From Bacillus sp. NP157 (lineage in GTDB: Bacteria > Pseudomonadota > Gammaproteobacteria > Xanthomonadales > Rhodanobacteraceae), in contig CP076546.1 in assembly GCA_018889975.1 (NCBI GenBank), forward strand, positions 248,001-312,000: DNA of 64,000 nucleotides. Direction: 5' to 3'. The number at the start of each line of letters is the position of its first letter. Within the stretch, counting starts at the first letter, position 1. The notes under the pieces are model-generated. The model saw only the letters and a list, made by a program, of their open reading frames with translations. It did no database searches and was not told where the DNA came from. This document shows, piece by piece, positions 1-9,281 of this stretch. The position numbers and the translations under genes are program-made.

Positions 1-1
1 C

Positions 2-880
2 GGACTGGTGTTCTCGTCCGAGGCCATGAGCCGCACGGTGGAGCTCGCCTGCCAGGTCGCCCGCTCGGACGTGCCGGTGCTGATTACCGGGCCGAACGGC
101 GCCGGCAAGGAGCGCATCGCGGCGATCGTCCATGCCAATTCGCCGGTGCGCCGTGGACCGTTCATCGCCGTGAACTGCGGTGCGTTGCCGGGTGAGCTGA
201 TCGAAGCGGAATTGTTCGGTGCCGACGCTGGCGCCTACACCGGTGCGAACAAGGCCCGTGAAGGCCGCTTCGAACTGGCCGATGGCGGCACGCTATTCCT
301 CGACGAGATCGGCAACCTGCCGCTGCCGGGGCAGATGAAGCTGCTGCGCGTGCTCGAGACCGGGCAGTTCGAACGCCTCGGTTCCGGCCGGACGCGCCAG
401 GCCAAGGTGCGCGTGGTCAGCGCGACCAACGCCGACCTGAAGGCGATGATCGCAGCAGGCACCTTCCGCGAAGACCTTTACTACCGTCTCAACGTCATCG
501 ACGTGAACCTGCCGCCGCTGTCCGAGCGTAGCGACGATATCCTGCCGCTGGCCGAGTTCTTCCTCGACGGCAAGGCGGAGCTCAGCGAAGACGCGCGCGA
601 AGCACTTCTCGCCCATGCGTGGCCCGGCAACGTCCGCGAGTTGAAGAATGCGATGGCCCGTGCCGCGCTGCTCGCGATGGGCAGCCGGATCGAACCGTCG
701 CACCTGAACCTGCCCATGCCCACGCCCGCCAGTAACCGCAACCTGGACGAACCCACGCGTGAATCGGTCGAGGCCGCCCTGGCGACCGCGGGTGGGGTGA
801 TCAGCCGTGCGGCAAGCAGCCTCGGCCTGTCGCGCCAGGCGCTGTACCGGCGGATGGAGCGTTACGGGCTGGCGGTCTGA
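2..880 (+). CDS. Sigma-54-dependent response regulator, NtrC family (5' end outside window)
   Basis: This is an AAA+ enhancer-binding activator that remodels sigma-54 RNA polymerase. The frame is open to the window edge, so the usual N-terminal receiver domain lies upstream and is not seen. Numbered from the GTG at 8, a Walker A motif (GPNGAGKE) lies at residues 28-35, the sigma-54 contact loop GAYTGA at 75-80 (Tyr in place of the usual Phe), and a Walker B region ending in Asp-Glu at 99-100. A Fis-type helix-turn-helix ([15 protein letters not shown]) closes the protein. A histidine kinase starts 11 bp downstream and is the likely partner. The regulator's targets cannot be told from this window. 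Confidence 0.9.
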   Translation, partial: GLVFSSEAMSRTVELACQVARSDVPVLITGPNGAGKERIAAIVHANSPVRRGPFIAVNCGALPGELIEAELFGADAGAYTGANKAREGRFELADGGTLFLDEIGNLPLPGQMKLLRVLETGQFERLGSGRTRQAKVRVVSATNADLKAMIAAGTFREDLYYRLNVIDVNLPPLSERSDDILPLAEFFLDGKAELSEDAREALLAHAWPGNVRELKNAMARAALLAMGSRIEPSHLNLPMPTPASNRNLDEPTRESVEAALATAGGVISRAASSLGLSRQALYRRMERYGLAV

Positions 881-891
881 TCCGCGCGACC

Positions 892-2283
892 ATGAAACGC
901 TTCTCGCTCGAGGGACGGATGACCATCGTCGTCGCGGCTGCGGCGATCATGGGCGCGCTGGTCTTCGCCGGCGTGGCGATCTGGCCTTTCCCCCAGGCGA
1001 TGGCATGGTTGCACGCCCTGGCCGAGAAACCCGGCCAGCCCGTGGTGCCGGGTCCGCCGGAGCCCTTCGATACCAGCACGGCGCTGATCATCTGCCTGCT
1101 GGTGCTGGTCCCGCTTTCGGCGTGGATGTCGCACGTGCTGGTCGAGCCGATCCGTCGGCTGATCCGTGCGCTGGAAAGCGCCGTGGCCAGCTATCGCGAC
1201 GGCGACTACAGCATGTCCATCGGCAGCGATCGCTCGGATGAACTGGGCGACCTGATCCGCATGCACAACGACCTAGGCACGATCCTGCGCGAGCAACGCC
1301 AGCATCTCGCCCAGCGCGAGCTGCTGCTCGACACCGTGGTGCAGAACACGCCGGTGGCGCTGGTGCTCACGGATGCCACCGGCAAGGTCACCTACGCGAA
1401 CATCGCGGCCCGCCACCTGTTCAACGAAGGCCGCACGCTTGCCGGGCTGGACTTCGCGCGCGTGCTCGAAGCCATGCCCGAAAACCTGCGGGTCGCGGCG
1501 GAAGCGGGCGAGGACGCGCTGTTCACCGTGGAGATGGAAGGCAGCGAAGAGACCTTCCATCTGTCGCAACGCGGTTTCCGCCTGCAGGGCAGGCCACACA
1601 GGCTGCAGTTGTACCGGCGAATGACGCGCGAACTGTCGCGGCAGGAAGTGCATACGTGGAAGCGCGTGATTCGCGTGATCAGCCACGAGTTGAACAATTC
1701 GCTCGCACCGATTTCTTCGCTGTCGCACTCGGGCGCGGAACTGGCGCGGCGCGGCGACCTCGCGCGATTGCCCGGCGTGTTCGCATCCATCGGCGATCGC
1801 GCGAAGCATCTGCACGGCTTCATTTCGGGTTACGCCAGCTTCGCCAAGCTGCCGACACCGCAGGCCCGCGAGATCGCCTGGGGGCCGTTCCTCGAGGCGC
1901 TCGCGCTGCATGCGCGGTTCCGGCTGGACAGCGCGTTGCCAAAGCAGCCGGGCTGGTTCGATCCCACCCAGGTCGAGCAGGTGCTGATCAACCTGATCAA
2001 GAACGCCCATGAAGCCGGTGGCGACGACGATGAAGTGACCGTCTGCGTCCACGCCGTGGGCCGCGAATGCCTGATCGAGGTGGCCGATCGCGGCCCCGGT
2101 ATGAGCGAAACCGTACTCGCCCAGGCCTTGTTACCGTTTTATTCCACCAAGCGATCGGGAACGGGGCTGGGCCTGGCCCTGGCCCGTGAAATCTCCGAAG
2201 CCCATGGCGGCCGCATTGGGCTGGCCAATCGCGAGGGTGGTGGCCTCAGGGTCACCCTGGTGTTGCCGGCCGGTCCCCACTAG
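892..2283 (+). CDS. Sensor histidine kinase, NtrY-like
   Basis: This is a membrane sensor kinase of 463 aa. Two transmembrane segments (about residues 11-31 and 63-81) bracket a short periplasmic loop. A HAMP linker follows (about 82-134), then a PAS domain (about 146-240), and a phosphoacceptor His265 in the motif ISHELNNSL. The catalytic domain has an N-box with Asn371, a G1 box DRGPG at 399-403 and GTGLGL at 423-428, so it looks fully active. It lies 11 bp after the NtrC-type regulator and should phosphorylate it. The H-box with two Asn after HEL is typical of NtrY-type kinases. The signal sensed is unknown. Confidence 0.9.
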   Translation: MKRFSLEGRMTIVVAAAAIMGALVFAGVAIWPFPQAMAWLHALAEKPGQPVVPGPPEPFDTSTALIICLLVLVPLSAWMSHVLVEPIRRLIRALESAVASYRDGDYSMSIGSDRSDELGDLIRMHNDLGTILREQRQHLAQRELLLDTVVQNTPVALVLTDATGKVTYANIAARHLFNEGRTLAGLDFARVLEAMPENLRVAAEAGEDALFTVEMEGSEETFHLSQRGFRLQGRPHRLQLYRRMTRELSRQEVHTWKRVIRVISHELNNSLAPISSLSHSGAELARRGDLARLPGVFASIGDRAKHLHGFISGYASFAKLPTPQAREIAWGPFLEALALHARFRLDSALPKQPGWFDPTQVEQVLINLIKNAHEAGGDDDEVTVCVHAVGRECLIEVADRGPGMSETVLAQALLPFYSTKRSGTGLGLALAREISEAHGGRIGLANREGGGLRVTLVLPAGPH

Positions 2284-2348
2284 CCGCGGATGGAACCGCC
2301 AGCGCTTCGCCTATACTCCGGAGGAATCCAGGAGAGGGAGTGAGGCAC

Positions 2349-3317
2349 ATGGGAAGCATCGTTGCGTTGTTTGTCGTCGTGGTCGCGGTCGTCGTGCTGG
2401 CCAAGCTGATCCGCATCGTGCCGCAGGGCTACGAGTGGACGGTGGAGATGTTCGGCAAGTACACCGGCACGCTCACCCCGGGCCTGCACTTCCTGATCCC
2501 GTTCGTCTACAACATCGGCCGCAAGATCAACATGATGGAGCAGGTGCTCGACGTCCCCTCGCAGGACGTGATCACCAAGGACAACGCCGTGGTCCGGGTG
2601 GACGGCGTGGTGTTCTACCAGGTGCTGGATGCCGCCAAGGCGGCCTACGAAGTGGCCAACCTCGAAGCGGCCGCGCTCGCCCTGATCATGACCAACATCC
2701 GCACGGTGCTGGGTTCGATGGACCTGGACGAGAGCCTCAGCCAGCGCGACGCGATCAACGCCAAGCTGCTCGGCGTGATCGACGACGCGACCCACCCGTG
2801 GGGCGTCAAGGTCACCCGCATCGAGATCAAGGACATTTCACCGCCGCGCGATCTTGTCGATGCCATGGCGCGCCAGATGAAGGCCGAGCGCGAGAAGCGC
2901 GCGAACATCCTCGACGCCGAGGGTTTCCGCCAGGCGGCGATCCTCAAGGCGGACGGCGAGAAGCAGTCCGCGATCCTCGAAGCCGAAGGCAAGAAGGAAG
3001 CTGCGTTCCGTGAAGCGGAGGCCCGCGAGCGCCTCGCCGAGGCCGAAGCGAAGGCCACCACCATGGTCTCGAACGCCATCGCTGGCGGCGACGTCAACGC
3101 GCTGAATTACTTCATCGCCACGAAATACGTCGATTCGCTAAAGGAAATGGCCAAGAGCCCGAACCAGAAGACCCTGTTGCTGCCGATGGAATCGGTGGGC
3201 ATCCTCGGTTCGCTGGCGGGCATCGCCGAGCTGGCGAAGGATTCCCTGACCAGCCAGCGCGCCAACGTGCAGCAGCCGGCGCCGCAACCGCCGCGCACGC
3301 CGCCGCAGGTTCGCTGA
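2349..3317 (+). CDS. qmcA: SPFH/Band 7 (stomatin-like) membrane protein
   Basis: The protein has an N-terminal membrane anchor (about residues 1-20), an SPFH domain beginning [15 protein letters not shown], and a long Ala/Glu/Lys-rich coiled coil. The N-terminus and the motif [16 protein letters not shown] match E. coli QmcA as I recall it. Such proteins form large membrane rings that organise membrane microdomains and quality-control proteases. The ATG at 2349 is chosen because it follows the purine-rich site at 2330-2339 by 9 nt and gives a QmcA-like N-terminus. A GTG at 2340 is a possible alternative. A -10-like TATACT lies at 2312-2317. The NfeD-family partner follows by 5 bp, the usual SPFH-NfeD pairing. 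Confidence 0.92.
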   Translation: MGSIVALFVVVVAVVVLAKLIRIVPQGYEWTVEMFGKYTGTLTPGLHFLIPFVYNIGRKINMMEQVLDVPSQDVITKDNAVVRVDGVVFYQVLDAAKAAYEVANLEAAALALIMTNIRTVLGSMDLDESLSQRDAINAKLLGVIDDATHPWGVKVTRIEIKDISPPRDLVDAMARQMKAEREKRANILDAEGFRQAAILKADGEKQSAILEAEGKKEAAFREAEARERLAEAEAKATTMVSNAIAGGDVNALNYFIATKYVDSLKEMAKSPNQKTLLLPMESVGILGSLAGIAELAKDSLTSQRANVQQPAPQPPRTPPQVR

Positions 3318-3322
3318 TCGCC

Positions 3323-3775
3323 ATGGAAGCCCTGTCCATGCATTACATCTGGTGGATCGTCGCCCTGCTGCTGATCGGCGGCGAGGTGATCATGCCCGGC
3401 TACTTCATGCTGTGGATCGGCATCGCCGCCGCCGGGATGGGCATCGTGATGCTGGTGTTCCCGGACATGGGTGCGCTGGCCCAGGCCGTGCTGTTCGCGG
3501 TGTTCACCTTCGTCTCGTGCTTCGTCTACTGGAAGATGGTGCGGCCGCGCATCGCACGGGTGCCCTCCGGCAACGAGCGCCTCAACCGGCGCGGCGAACA
3601 GTTGATCGGCGAGACGTTCACCGTCTGCGACGCGATCGTCCACGGCCGTGGCAAAGTCCGCGTGGGCGACAGCGTCTGGCTGGTGACCGGCCCGGACCTG
3701 CCGGCCGGGGCGACGGTGCGCGTGCTCGGCGTCGACGGCACCACGTTGCGCGTGGAGGCGGTGGCCGTTGGCTGA
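3323..3775 (+). CDS. ybbJ: NfeD family membrane protein, YbbJ-like
   Basis: This is a short NfeD protein of 150 aa. It has two or three transmembrane segments in the first 75 residues, then a C-terminal OB-fold domain with the motifs NRRGEQLIGE and GRGKVRVGDSVW. These line up with E. coli YbbJ, which is encoded beside qmcA. The NfeD OB fold is thought to bind the SPFH partner or act as an adaptor at the membrane. It lies 5 bp after qmcA, and the next gene overlaps its end by 8 bp, so all three are probably one transcript. Confidence 0.9.
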   Translation: MEALSMHYIWWIVALLLIGGEVIMPGYFMLWIGIAAAGMGIVMLVFPDMGALAQAVLFAVFTFVSCFVYWKMVRPRIARVPSGNERLNRRGEQLIGETFTVCDAIVHGRGKVRVGDSVWLVTGPDLPAGATVRVLGVDGTTLRVEAVAVG

Positions 3776-5051
3776 GGCTGTGCCCCTGAGCGTGCCGGTG
3801 AGTTTCGCCACGACGGCGATCAACACCCGCATCGCCTTTCTCACTGAACTTGCTCGTCGACTGCATCAGTACGGCACCACGGCGCCGCGCCTGGAAACGG
3901 CCATCGCGCGTTCGGCGCAGCGGCTCGGCCTGTCGGCGGAAGTCTGGTCCAGCCCCACGGCGATCATCGTGTCGTTCGCCGACCTGGGGCAGGGCGAGGA
4001 GAGCGTCGCACAGGTGACCCAGGTAATGCGCCTGCCTCCGGGCGACGTGAACCTTGGCCGCCTCTGCGAAGCCGACCGGATCGCCGACGCGGTTATCGAC
4101 GGCAAGCTGGAATTGCGCGAAGGCTTCCACCTGCTGCGCAAGCTGGGCGCGCCGGATACCTTCCGCGCCGAGCTGGGTGTCATCGCCAGCTATGGGTTGT
4201 GCGCGGCCAGCGTCGTGGCCTTGCTATTGCACAGCGCGTGGCCCGACCTGGTCACGGCCGGCATCATCGGCGTCGTCATCGGCTGCATCACCGTGGCATC
4301 GGGTAGCCGGCCGCGCCTCGCCGCCGCGAGCGAGGCGATCAGCGCGCTGGTGGCCACGATCATCGCCACCGTGGTGGCTGCTTACATCGTGCCGCTGGCG
4401 TTGAAGTCGGTGATCCTCGGCAGCCTGATCGTGCTGTTGCCGGGCATGGCGTTGACCACGGCGGTGCGCGAAATCTCCAGCCAGCACCTCGTGGCGGGCG
4501 TCGCCCGCATGGGTGGCGCCGTGGCGACCTTGCTGAAGCTGACCTTCGGCACCGTCGCCGCCACCCAGATCTGCGAAGCACTGGGCATCGTCCCGCACGA
4601 CTACGCGCTGCCACCCCTGCCGGGCTGGGCCGACTGGCCATTCCTGGTGATGGGTGCGTTCTCGTTTGCCATCCTGTTCCGCGCCGCCACGCGCGACTGG
4701 CTGGTGGTGATGGCGTCGGTCATCGTCGGCTACCTGGCGACACGCTGGGGCGGGCAGATCTCGGGCTCGCTACCGGGCGCACCGTTCGGCGTGTTCATCG
4801 GCGGCGTATTGCTCGGGTCGCTGAGCAACGTCTATGCCCGCTATGCGCAACAGCCCGGTGCCGTGGTCCGCGAGCCCGGCATCATCCTGCTCGTGCCGGG
4901 CTCGGTCAGTTTCCGCAGCGTGTCCTACCTGCTCGACCACGATGCGTCGCTGAGCATGGATACCGGCCTGCTCGGCGTCACGTTGCTGGTCTCGCTGGTG
5001 GCCGGCCTGCTGTTTGGCGACCTGATCGTGGCGCCGCGCCGTTCGCTCTGA
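3768..5051 (+). CDS. Threonine/serine exporter family protein (ThrE type)
   Basis: The 427-aa protein has a soluble N-terminal domain (DUF1212 type, about residues 1-140) and about ten hydrophobic segments covering the rest. This is the single-chain layout of ThrE exporters, which expel L-threonine and L-serine. The start is taken as TTG at 3768 because GGAGG lies 9 nt upstream at 3754-3758 and the frame overlaps ybbJ by 8 bp. A GTG at 3780 is possible. It converges on the tautomerase gene with only 6 bp between stop codons. The substrate is assigned from the family only. Confidence 0.85.
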   Translation: MAEAVPLSVPVSFATTAINTRIAFLTELARRLHQYGTTAPRLETAIARSAQRLGLSAEVWSSPTAIIVSFADLGQGEESVAQVTQVMRLPPGDVNLGRLCEADRIADAVIDGKLELREGFHLLRKLGAPDTFRAELGVIASYGLCAASVVALLLHSAWPDLVTAGIIGVVIGCITVASGSRPRLAAASEAISALVATIIATVVAAYIVPLALKSVILGSLIVLLPGMALTTAVREISSQHLVAGVARMGGAVATLLKLTFGTVAATQICEALGIVPHDYALPPLPGWADWPFLVMGAFSFAILFRAATRDWLVVMASVIVGYLATRWGGQISGSLPGAPFGVFIGGVLLGSLSNVYARYAQQPGAVVREPGIILLVPGSVSFRSVSYLLDHDASLSMDTGLLGVTLLVSLVAGLLFGDLIVAPRRSL

Positions 5052-5057
5052 CGACGG

Positions 5058-5438
5058 TCAGGGCGCGTACTGCGCCTCGCCGTTGCCGAACGACCAGTTC
5101 TCCTTCTTCACTTCGACCAGGCTGACCAGGACGTCGCCAGGCTTCACGCCGGGTGATTTGCCGAGATTTTCGGCGATCGCCTTGTAAAGCGCCTTCTTCT
5201 GGTCGAGCGTGCGGGTGTCGTTGAAGGTGATCTGGACGAAGACGACATCGTCGGTGCGATGGATGCCGAGATAATCCGGATCGTAGACGAGGCCTTCGGC
5301 ACCGTGTTCGGCGATCACCTGGAAACGATCGTCGGGCGGAACGCCAATCGAAACGAGTGCGTCGTGGACACCTTTGCCAAGCGCGGTGCGATAAGCGGCG
5401 TCCTTTCCGCGACGGACATCGATGCGAATCAGGGGCAT
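5058..5438 (-). CDS. Tautomerase family protein
   Basis: This is a 126-aa member of the 4-oxalocrotonate tautomerase superfamily. The frame extends further upstream, but the ATG at 5438 is chosen because it places Pro directly after the initiator Met (MPLIRIDVRRGKD). The freed amino-terminal proline is the general base of this family. The length is that of the two-motif, roughly 125-aa subgroup rather than the 62-aa enzymes. The substrate is unknown. It lies downstream of the H-NS-like gene on the same strand but is separated from it by a terminator-like hairpin at 5481-5509. Confidence 0.85.
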   Translation of the reverse strand: MPLIRIDVRRGKDAAYRTALGKGVHDALVSIGVPPDDRFQVIAEHGAEGLVYDPDYLGIHRTDDVVFVQITFNDTRTLDQKKALYKAIAENLGKSPGVKPGDVLVSLVEVKKENWSFGNGEAQYAP

Positions 5439-5480
5439 GGGAGATTCCTTAGGGAGGAGGTCACCCATCATATGCCCAAA

Positions 5481-5509
5481 AATAAACCCCGCCATTGGCG
5501 GGGTTTATT
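5481..5509 (-). terminator. Rho-independent terminator of the H-NS-like gene
   Basis: The arms AATAAACCCCGCC and GGCGGGGTTTATT pair perfectly around a 3-base loop. The hairpin lies 19 bp beyond the stop codon of the minus-strand H-NS-like gene, with T-rich sequence at the arm end. It separates that gene from the tautomerase gene. Confidence 0.8.
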
Positions 5510-5528
5510 AGTGAACTGGCGATAGCGA

Positions 5529-5852
5529 TCAGGCCAGCATGTCTTTTTCGCTGGTACCGGCTTTCAATGCCTCATTGAACCAGCGCGGGCGCTTGCCACG
5601 GCCCGACCAGGTCTGCTCGGCGTCTGCCGGATTGCGGTATTTGGCGGCCACCGTGGTGCCTGCACGCTTCGAGCGCGGGGCGCGCTGGCCGAACACGTCG
5701 TCGAAGGTGAAGCCTTCGGCCTTGATCATCGCGTTGATTTTGTCGCGAAGCGTGGTGACCTTCTCTTTCTGGAGCTCGGTCTGGCGGGTCTGCGCCTTGG
5801 CAATCAGCTCGGTGAGCTGGTTATGGTTGAGGTTTTTGATATCGACGGCCAT
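5529..5852 (-). CDS. H-NS family nucleoid-associated protein
   Basis: The 107-aa protein has an N-terminal coiled-coil oligomerisation region (about residues 8-50) and a C-terminal DNA-binding domain. The latter carries the family signature YRNPADAEQTWSGRGKRPRWF in the last 40 residues, which includes the TWSGRGKRP loop that enters the minor groove. It probably silences AT-rich or acquired DNA. A strong ribosome site (GGGAGGA) lies 6 nt before the ATG. The leader region carries a large inverted repeat and repeated ATTAG motifs (5884-5919), which may serve autoregulation. Confidence 0.92.
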   Translation of the reverse strand: MAVDIKNLNHNQLTELIAKAQTRQTELQKEKVTTLRDKINAMIKAEGFTFDDVFGQRAPRSKRAGTTVAAKYRNPADAEQTWSGRGKRPRWFNEALKAGTSEKDMLA

Positions 5853-5883
5853 GGCGTCCTCCCGAGTGGTGGTATCGACAATC

Positions 5884-5919
5884 CATTAGCCCGGAACTAA
5901 TCCGCTTCCGGCTAATGGT
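5884..5919. promoter_or_regulatory. Inverted repeat upstream of the H-NS-like gene
   Basis: The arms CCATTAGCCCGGAA (5884-5897) and TTCCGGCTAATGG (5907-5919) are complementary except for one extra C and flank 9 bases. The element ends 32 bp upstream of the H-NS-like start. Further ATTAG motifs follow at about 5940 and 5981 in AT-richer DNA. It could be an operator or a leader hairpin; which one is not shown. Confidence 0.5.
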
Positions 5920-6127
5920 GATTTGTCCCGATTGTGGACTAATGCCAGGCGAAAAGGGAGGCATTTGATTATCTGACCCCTAATATCAGGTAATTCCTAC
6001 AAAGAAATAGTCCATCGCCCACCCAAATCTTGATCCAACCCCGGCAATTGGTCGTAACCTCGACCTCCGCGCGGCGCTCGTGCGTGGTCGCGGACACCCC
6101 GCGGCGCTCGGGCGTGGTCGCAGGACC

Positions 6128-6367
6128 AGCCCTCGGCGCCCACCCTCGCTGCTCAGACAGCGTTCTGGCGTGCGACAGGGAAGGGCTGCTCCGCAGCCCG
6201 TTTTCTTTATTGGCCTACGGCCGCGCACCAGGTGCCGGGCGGAGGTTCTTGATTCGGCATCCTGCCTCAACAAGAACGGCCGGCCATCGTGGCCGGCCCC
6301 CTTCGGGCTTTTCCCGCCCAGCCCCCTCGCCGCCACGAACTCGCCTCGAGGGTGGGCGCCGAGGGCT
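6128..6367 (-). repeat. 240-bp element with 21-bp terminal inverted repeats, copy A
   Basis: The ends (6128-6148 and 6347-6367) begin AGCCCTCGGCGCC and end with its complement, forming 21-bp inverted repeats. Inside are smaller hairpins, including the GGGCTGC/GCAGCCC pair near 6184-6200 and the GGCCGGCCA/TGGCCGGCC type near 6278-6298. It is close to the reverse complement of copies B and C. No open frame is shared with protein-like content, so it is treated as a MITE-like or structured-RNA element. Confidence 0.75.
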
Positions 6368-6435
6368 GTTCTTGCAGGCCGCGCGCGACATGCGGGAAAC
6401 CGGCCTGGGGCCTGGCCCGACGCTGCGTGCTGTTG

Positions 6436-6595
6436 GTAGGAGCGCGCCTGCGCGCGATTGGGCGACAGGGCGGGGATGATTGAGCCTGATTGACCGATCC
6501 ATGCGAACGCACTCGACGAACATCAACATGGTGATCGTGGACTAAGGCCATTGCTGTGTTTTGGCAAACCCATTCGCGCGCAGGCGCGCTCCTAC
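6436..6595. repeat. REP doublet (REPIN-like), pair 1
   Basis: Two 21-bp REP sequences face each other: GTAGGAGCGCGCC... at 6436-6456 and its complement at 6575-6595. The 160-bp unit could fold into a long hairpin. REP doublets of this kind are mobilised in trans by RAYT (TnpA-REP) transposases in pseudomonads and xanthomonads; none is encoded here. It sits between copies A and B of the 240-bp element. Confidence 0.8.
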
Positions 6596-6650
6596 AAGAG
6601 CCGCCGTGGCGTCGGGTCGTCCAAACCAGCTTGCGGGAACGTGGAGAAAG

Positions 6651-6889
6651 AGCCCTCGGCGCCTACCCTCGAGGCGAGTTCGTGGCGGCGAGGGGGGCGG
6701 GCGGAAGAAGCCCGAAGGGGGCCGGCCACGATGGCCGGCCGTTTCTGCCGAGACAGGATGTCGAGTCAGAAACCGCCGCCCGGGACCCGGTGCGCGGCCG
6801 CAGGCCCATAGATAAACGGGCTGCGGAGCAGCCCCTCCCTATCGCACGCCAGAACGCTGTCTGAGCAGCGAGGGTAGGCGCCGAGGGCT
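6651..6889 (+). repeat. 239-bp element with 21-bp terminal inverted repeats, copy B
   Basis: The inverted ends are at 6651-6671 and 6869-6889. The interior matches copy C (35422-35660) over almost its full length, with scattered substitutions. It is followed by two tail units of about 30 bp with the core CGACCAAGCCCGAGCGCCG (about 6898-6960), the last of which abuts the proS stop codon. Confidence 0.75.
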
Positions 6890-6963
6890 CTTCCTGCGAC
6901 CAAGCCCGAGCGCCGCGCGGAGGTCGGGTCCTGCGACCAAGCCCGAGCGCCGCGCGGATTTGC

Positions 6964-8664
6964 CTACGGAGCGAGTAGCGCCAGCAGTTCCGCGCGGGTG
7001 ACGTTGCGGGCTTCGGCGTCCGTGCGGGCGCGGTATTCGAACGTGCCGGCTTCGAGGCCGCGGCCGCTCACCACGACGCGGTGCGGGATGCCGATCAGCT
7101 CGATATCCGCAAACATCGAACCGGGACGCAGGCCACGATCGTCCAGCACCGTATCGATGCCCGCCTGCGACAGCTCGGCATACAGCGACTCCGCGGCTTC
7201 CGCCACGGCGACATCGTTCTTCGGATTGATCACGCACACGGCCACGCGCCAGGGTGCCATTGCATCGGTCCAGATCATGCCGTTCTCGTCGTGGCGCTGC
7301 TCGATGGCGGCGGCGACGATGCGGCTGACACCAACGCCGTAGCAACCCATGAACATCGTGCTCATCTTGCCGTTGCTGTCCAGCACGCCGGCGCCCATGG
7401 CCTCGGCGTACTTCTGGCCGAGCTGGAAGATGTGGCCCACTTCGATGCCGCGGGCCAGGCGCAGCGTGCCCTTGCCGTCCGGCGACGCGTCGCCGTCGAC
7501 GACCTTGCGGATGTCTTCGACGCGGGTGACCTGCGCATCGCGGCCCCAGTTGGCGCCGGTGTAATGCGTGCCGTCCTGGTTGCCACCGCAGACGAAGTCG
7601 GCGAGCACGGCGGCGTCGCGATCGACGATGACCGGGATGCTGGCGGGCAGGCCGACCGGGCCGATGAAGCCCGGGCGCGTGCCCGTGGCGGCGAGGATCT
7701 CTTCTTCGCTGGCCAGCACCGGCTCGTCGCCGAGTTCGGCCAGGTGTGAGACCTTCACCTCGTTGACTTCGTGGTCGCCGCGCAGGCACAGGGCAACGAC
7801 GCCCTCGATGCCACGGACGAGGATCGTCTTGACCGTCTGTGCCGCCGGCACGCCGAGGAAAGCGCTGACGTCGTCGATGGTGCGCTGGGTCGGCGTGTCG
7901 ACGCGCTGCAGCGGCGCCGACGGGGCGGGGCGCTCGCTGGCGGGCGCGAGGGCTTCGGCCTTTTCGATGTTGGCGGCGTACTGCGAGCCGTCCGAGAACG
8001 CGATCGCGTCTTCGCCCGAATCGGCCAGCACCTGGAACTCGTGGCTGGCGCTGCCACCGATGGCGCCGGTGTCCGCGTCGACGGCACGGAACTCCAGGCC
8101 CAGCCGGGAGAAGATTCGGCTGTACGCGTCATACATCACCGCGTAGGTCTCGCCGAGCGATTCCGGGGTGAGGTGGAACGAGTAGGCATCCTTCATCAGG
8201 AACTCGCGCGCACGCATCACGCCGAAGCGCGGGCGGATCTCGTCGCGGAACTTGGTCTGGATCTGGAAGAAATTCAGCGGCAACTGCTTGTAACTCTTCA
8301 GCTCGTTGCGCGCGAAGTCGGTGATGACTTCCTCGTGCGTCGGGCCGTAGCAGAATTCCTGCTCCTTGCGATCCTGGATCTTCAGGAGCTGGCCGCCGAA
8401 CTTCTCCCAGCGGCCGGTCTCTTCCCACAGCTCGCGCGGCTGCACCGAAGGCATCAGCACTTCGATGGCACCGGCGCGGACCATTTCCTCGCGCACCACG
8501 GCCTCCACCTTGCGCAGCACGCGCAGGCCCAGCGGGCTCCACGTGTACAGGCCCGAGGCCAGCTTGCGCAGCATGCCGGCGCGCAGCATGAGCTGGTGGC
8601 TGGCGATTTCCGCGTCGGCGGGTACTTCCTTGACGGTGGCGAGATGGAACTGGCTAAGGCGCAT
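6964..8664 (-). CDS. proS: Prolyl-tRNA synthetase
   Basis: This class II aminoacyl-tRNA synthetase charges tRNA-Pro. It is 566 aa, the bacterial-type length that includes the editing (INS) domain in the middle (about residues 225-400). The N-terminus [19 protein letters not shown], the motif 2 region [21 protein letters not shown] and the motif 3 region [13 protein letters not shown] are characteristic. It reads away from a DUF4124 gene and ends 4 bp from the repeat locus. No hairpin terminator was seen other than the repeat DNA itself. Confidence 0.97.
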   Translation of the reverse strand: MRLSQFHLATVKEVPADAEIASHQLMLRAGMLRKLASGLYTWSPLGLRVLRKVEAVVREEMVRAGAIEVLMPSVQPRELWEETGRWEKFGGQLLKIQDRKEQEFCYGPTHEEVITDFARNELKSYKQLPLNFFQIQTKFRDEIRPRFGVMRAREFLMKDAYSFHLTPESLGETYAVMYDAYSRIFSRLGLEFRAVDADTGAIGGSASHEFQVLADSGEDAIAFSDGSQYAANIEKAEALAPASERPAPSAPLQRVDTPTQRTIDDVSAFLGVPAAQTVKTILVRGIEGVVALCLRGDHEVNEVKVSHLAELGDEPVLASEEEILAATGTRPGFIGPVGLPASIPVIVDRDAAVLADFVCGGNQDGTHYTGANWGRDAQVTRVEDIRKVVDGDASPDGKGTLRLARGIEVGHIFQLGQKYAEAMGAGVLDSNGKMSTMFMGCYGVGVSRIVAAAIEQRHDENGMIWTDAMAPWRVAVCVINPKNDVAVAEAAESLYAELSQAGIDTVLDDRGLRPGSMFADIELIGIPHRVVVSGRGLEAGTFEYRARTDAEARNVTRAELLALLAP

Positions 8665-8704
8665 CGGGTCGGGATCGTCGGGTAAAACCGGGATTATAGG
8701 CCGG

Positions 8705-9124
8705 TTACTTGCAGTAGAGCGTCATCTGGGCCTGGTTGGTTTCCATCTGGCGCTTGCGGGCGGTGTCGTCCAACTGGGTCTGGCCACCCTTTCCGTCGTC
8801 CATGGTCACGACCTTTTCCTTGTTCAGGACGTCCATGTTCTTCCGCAGCTGGTCGCACAGCTTCGACCGGTTCGCGGCGTTGTCGGCGACAGCCGTGCCT
8901 GCCGGGGGCGTCGCGGCGGTCGCGGCCTTTGCCGGGCCGGCATCGCTGGAGGAGGGCGACGAGACGCCTCCCTTCATCTGGATCTTCTCCACCTTCTGGC
9001 TGCTGCCGGGCGGCGGCGAGTCCGAATAATGGGTGACGCCCTGGGCGTCCTTCCACTTGTAAGCCTGGGCGAAGGCCAGCGGGCAGGCGGCGACGAGCAG
9101 GATCAGGGCGATGCAACGGCGCAT
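8705..9124 (-). CDS. DUF4124 domain-containing exported protein
   Basis: The ATG at 9124 is chosen because it gives a clean signal peptide ([21 protein letters not shown]). The mature protein starts with the DUF4124 motif [20 protein letters not shown], a short beta-rich periplasmic module common in this group. The C-terminal half is polar and contains paired cysteines (LCDQL and YCK). The length is 139 aa. The function is unknown. The gene ends 40 bp upstream of proS on the same strand and may be cotranscribed with it. Confidence 0.8.
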   Translation of the reverse strand: MRRCIALILLVAACPLAFAQAYKWKDAQGVTHYSDSPPPGSSQKVEKIQMKGGVSSPSSSDAGPAKAATAATPPAGTAVADNAANRSKLCDQLRKNMDVLNKEKVVTMDDGKGGQTQLDDTARKRQMETNQAQMTLYCK

Positions 9125-9281
9125 GCGGGCGTTCCCAGGCGATGGTGGAGAGTGGCGCACACATCTATCACCGCCCCCCGGGCTACGCAAGCGACGGCGT
9201 CGCGGTTCCTGCCGGTAATGCGCGGACTGACGGTTCACGGCGGCTGGGATAGACTGAAGGCCCTCTCAAAGACCAAGGCCC

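Larger units (their letters stand above)
6071..6960. repeat. Mirrored composite repeat locus 1
   Basis: This 1.1-kb gap between the H-NS-like gene and proS holds no credible gene. It consists of a tail unit (about 6071-6127), a 240-bp element in reverse orientation (6128-6367), a REP pair (6436-6595), a second copy of the element in forward orientation (6651-6889), and another tail unit repeated twice (about 6890-6960). The left half is broadly the reverse complement of the right half. A second locus with the same plan lies at 34984-35829. Confidence 0.8.

Noticed and set aside
2340-2348. GTG start for qmcA
   Set aside because: The ATG 9 bp downstream has better ribosome-site spacing and gives the family-typical N-terminus.
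6030-6864. Several 60-150 codon open frames in repeat locus 1
   Set aside because: They are produced by the repeated GC-rich DNA on both strands. The same frames recur in locus 2 without conserved reading frame or ribosome sites.
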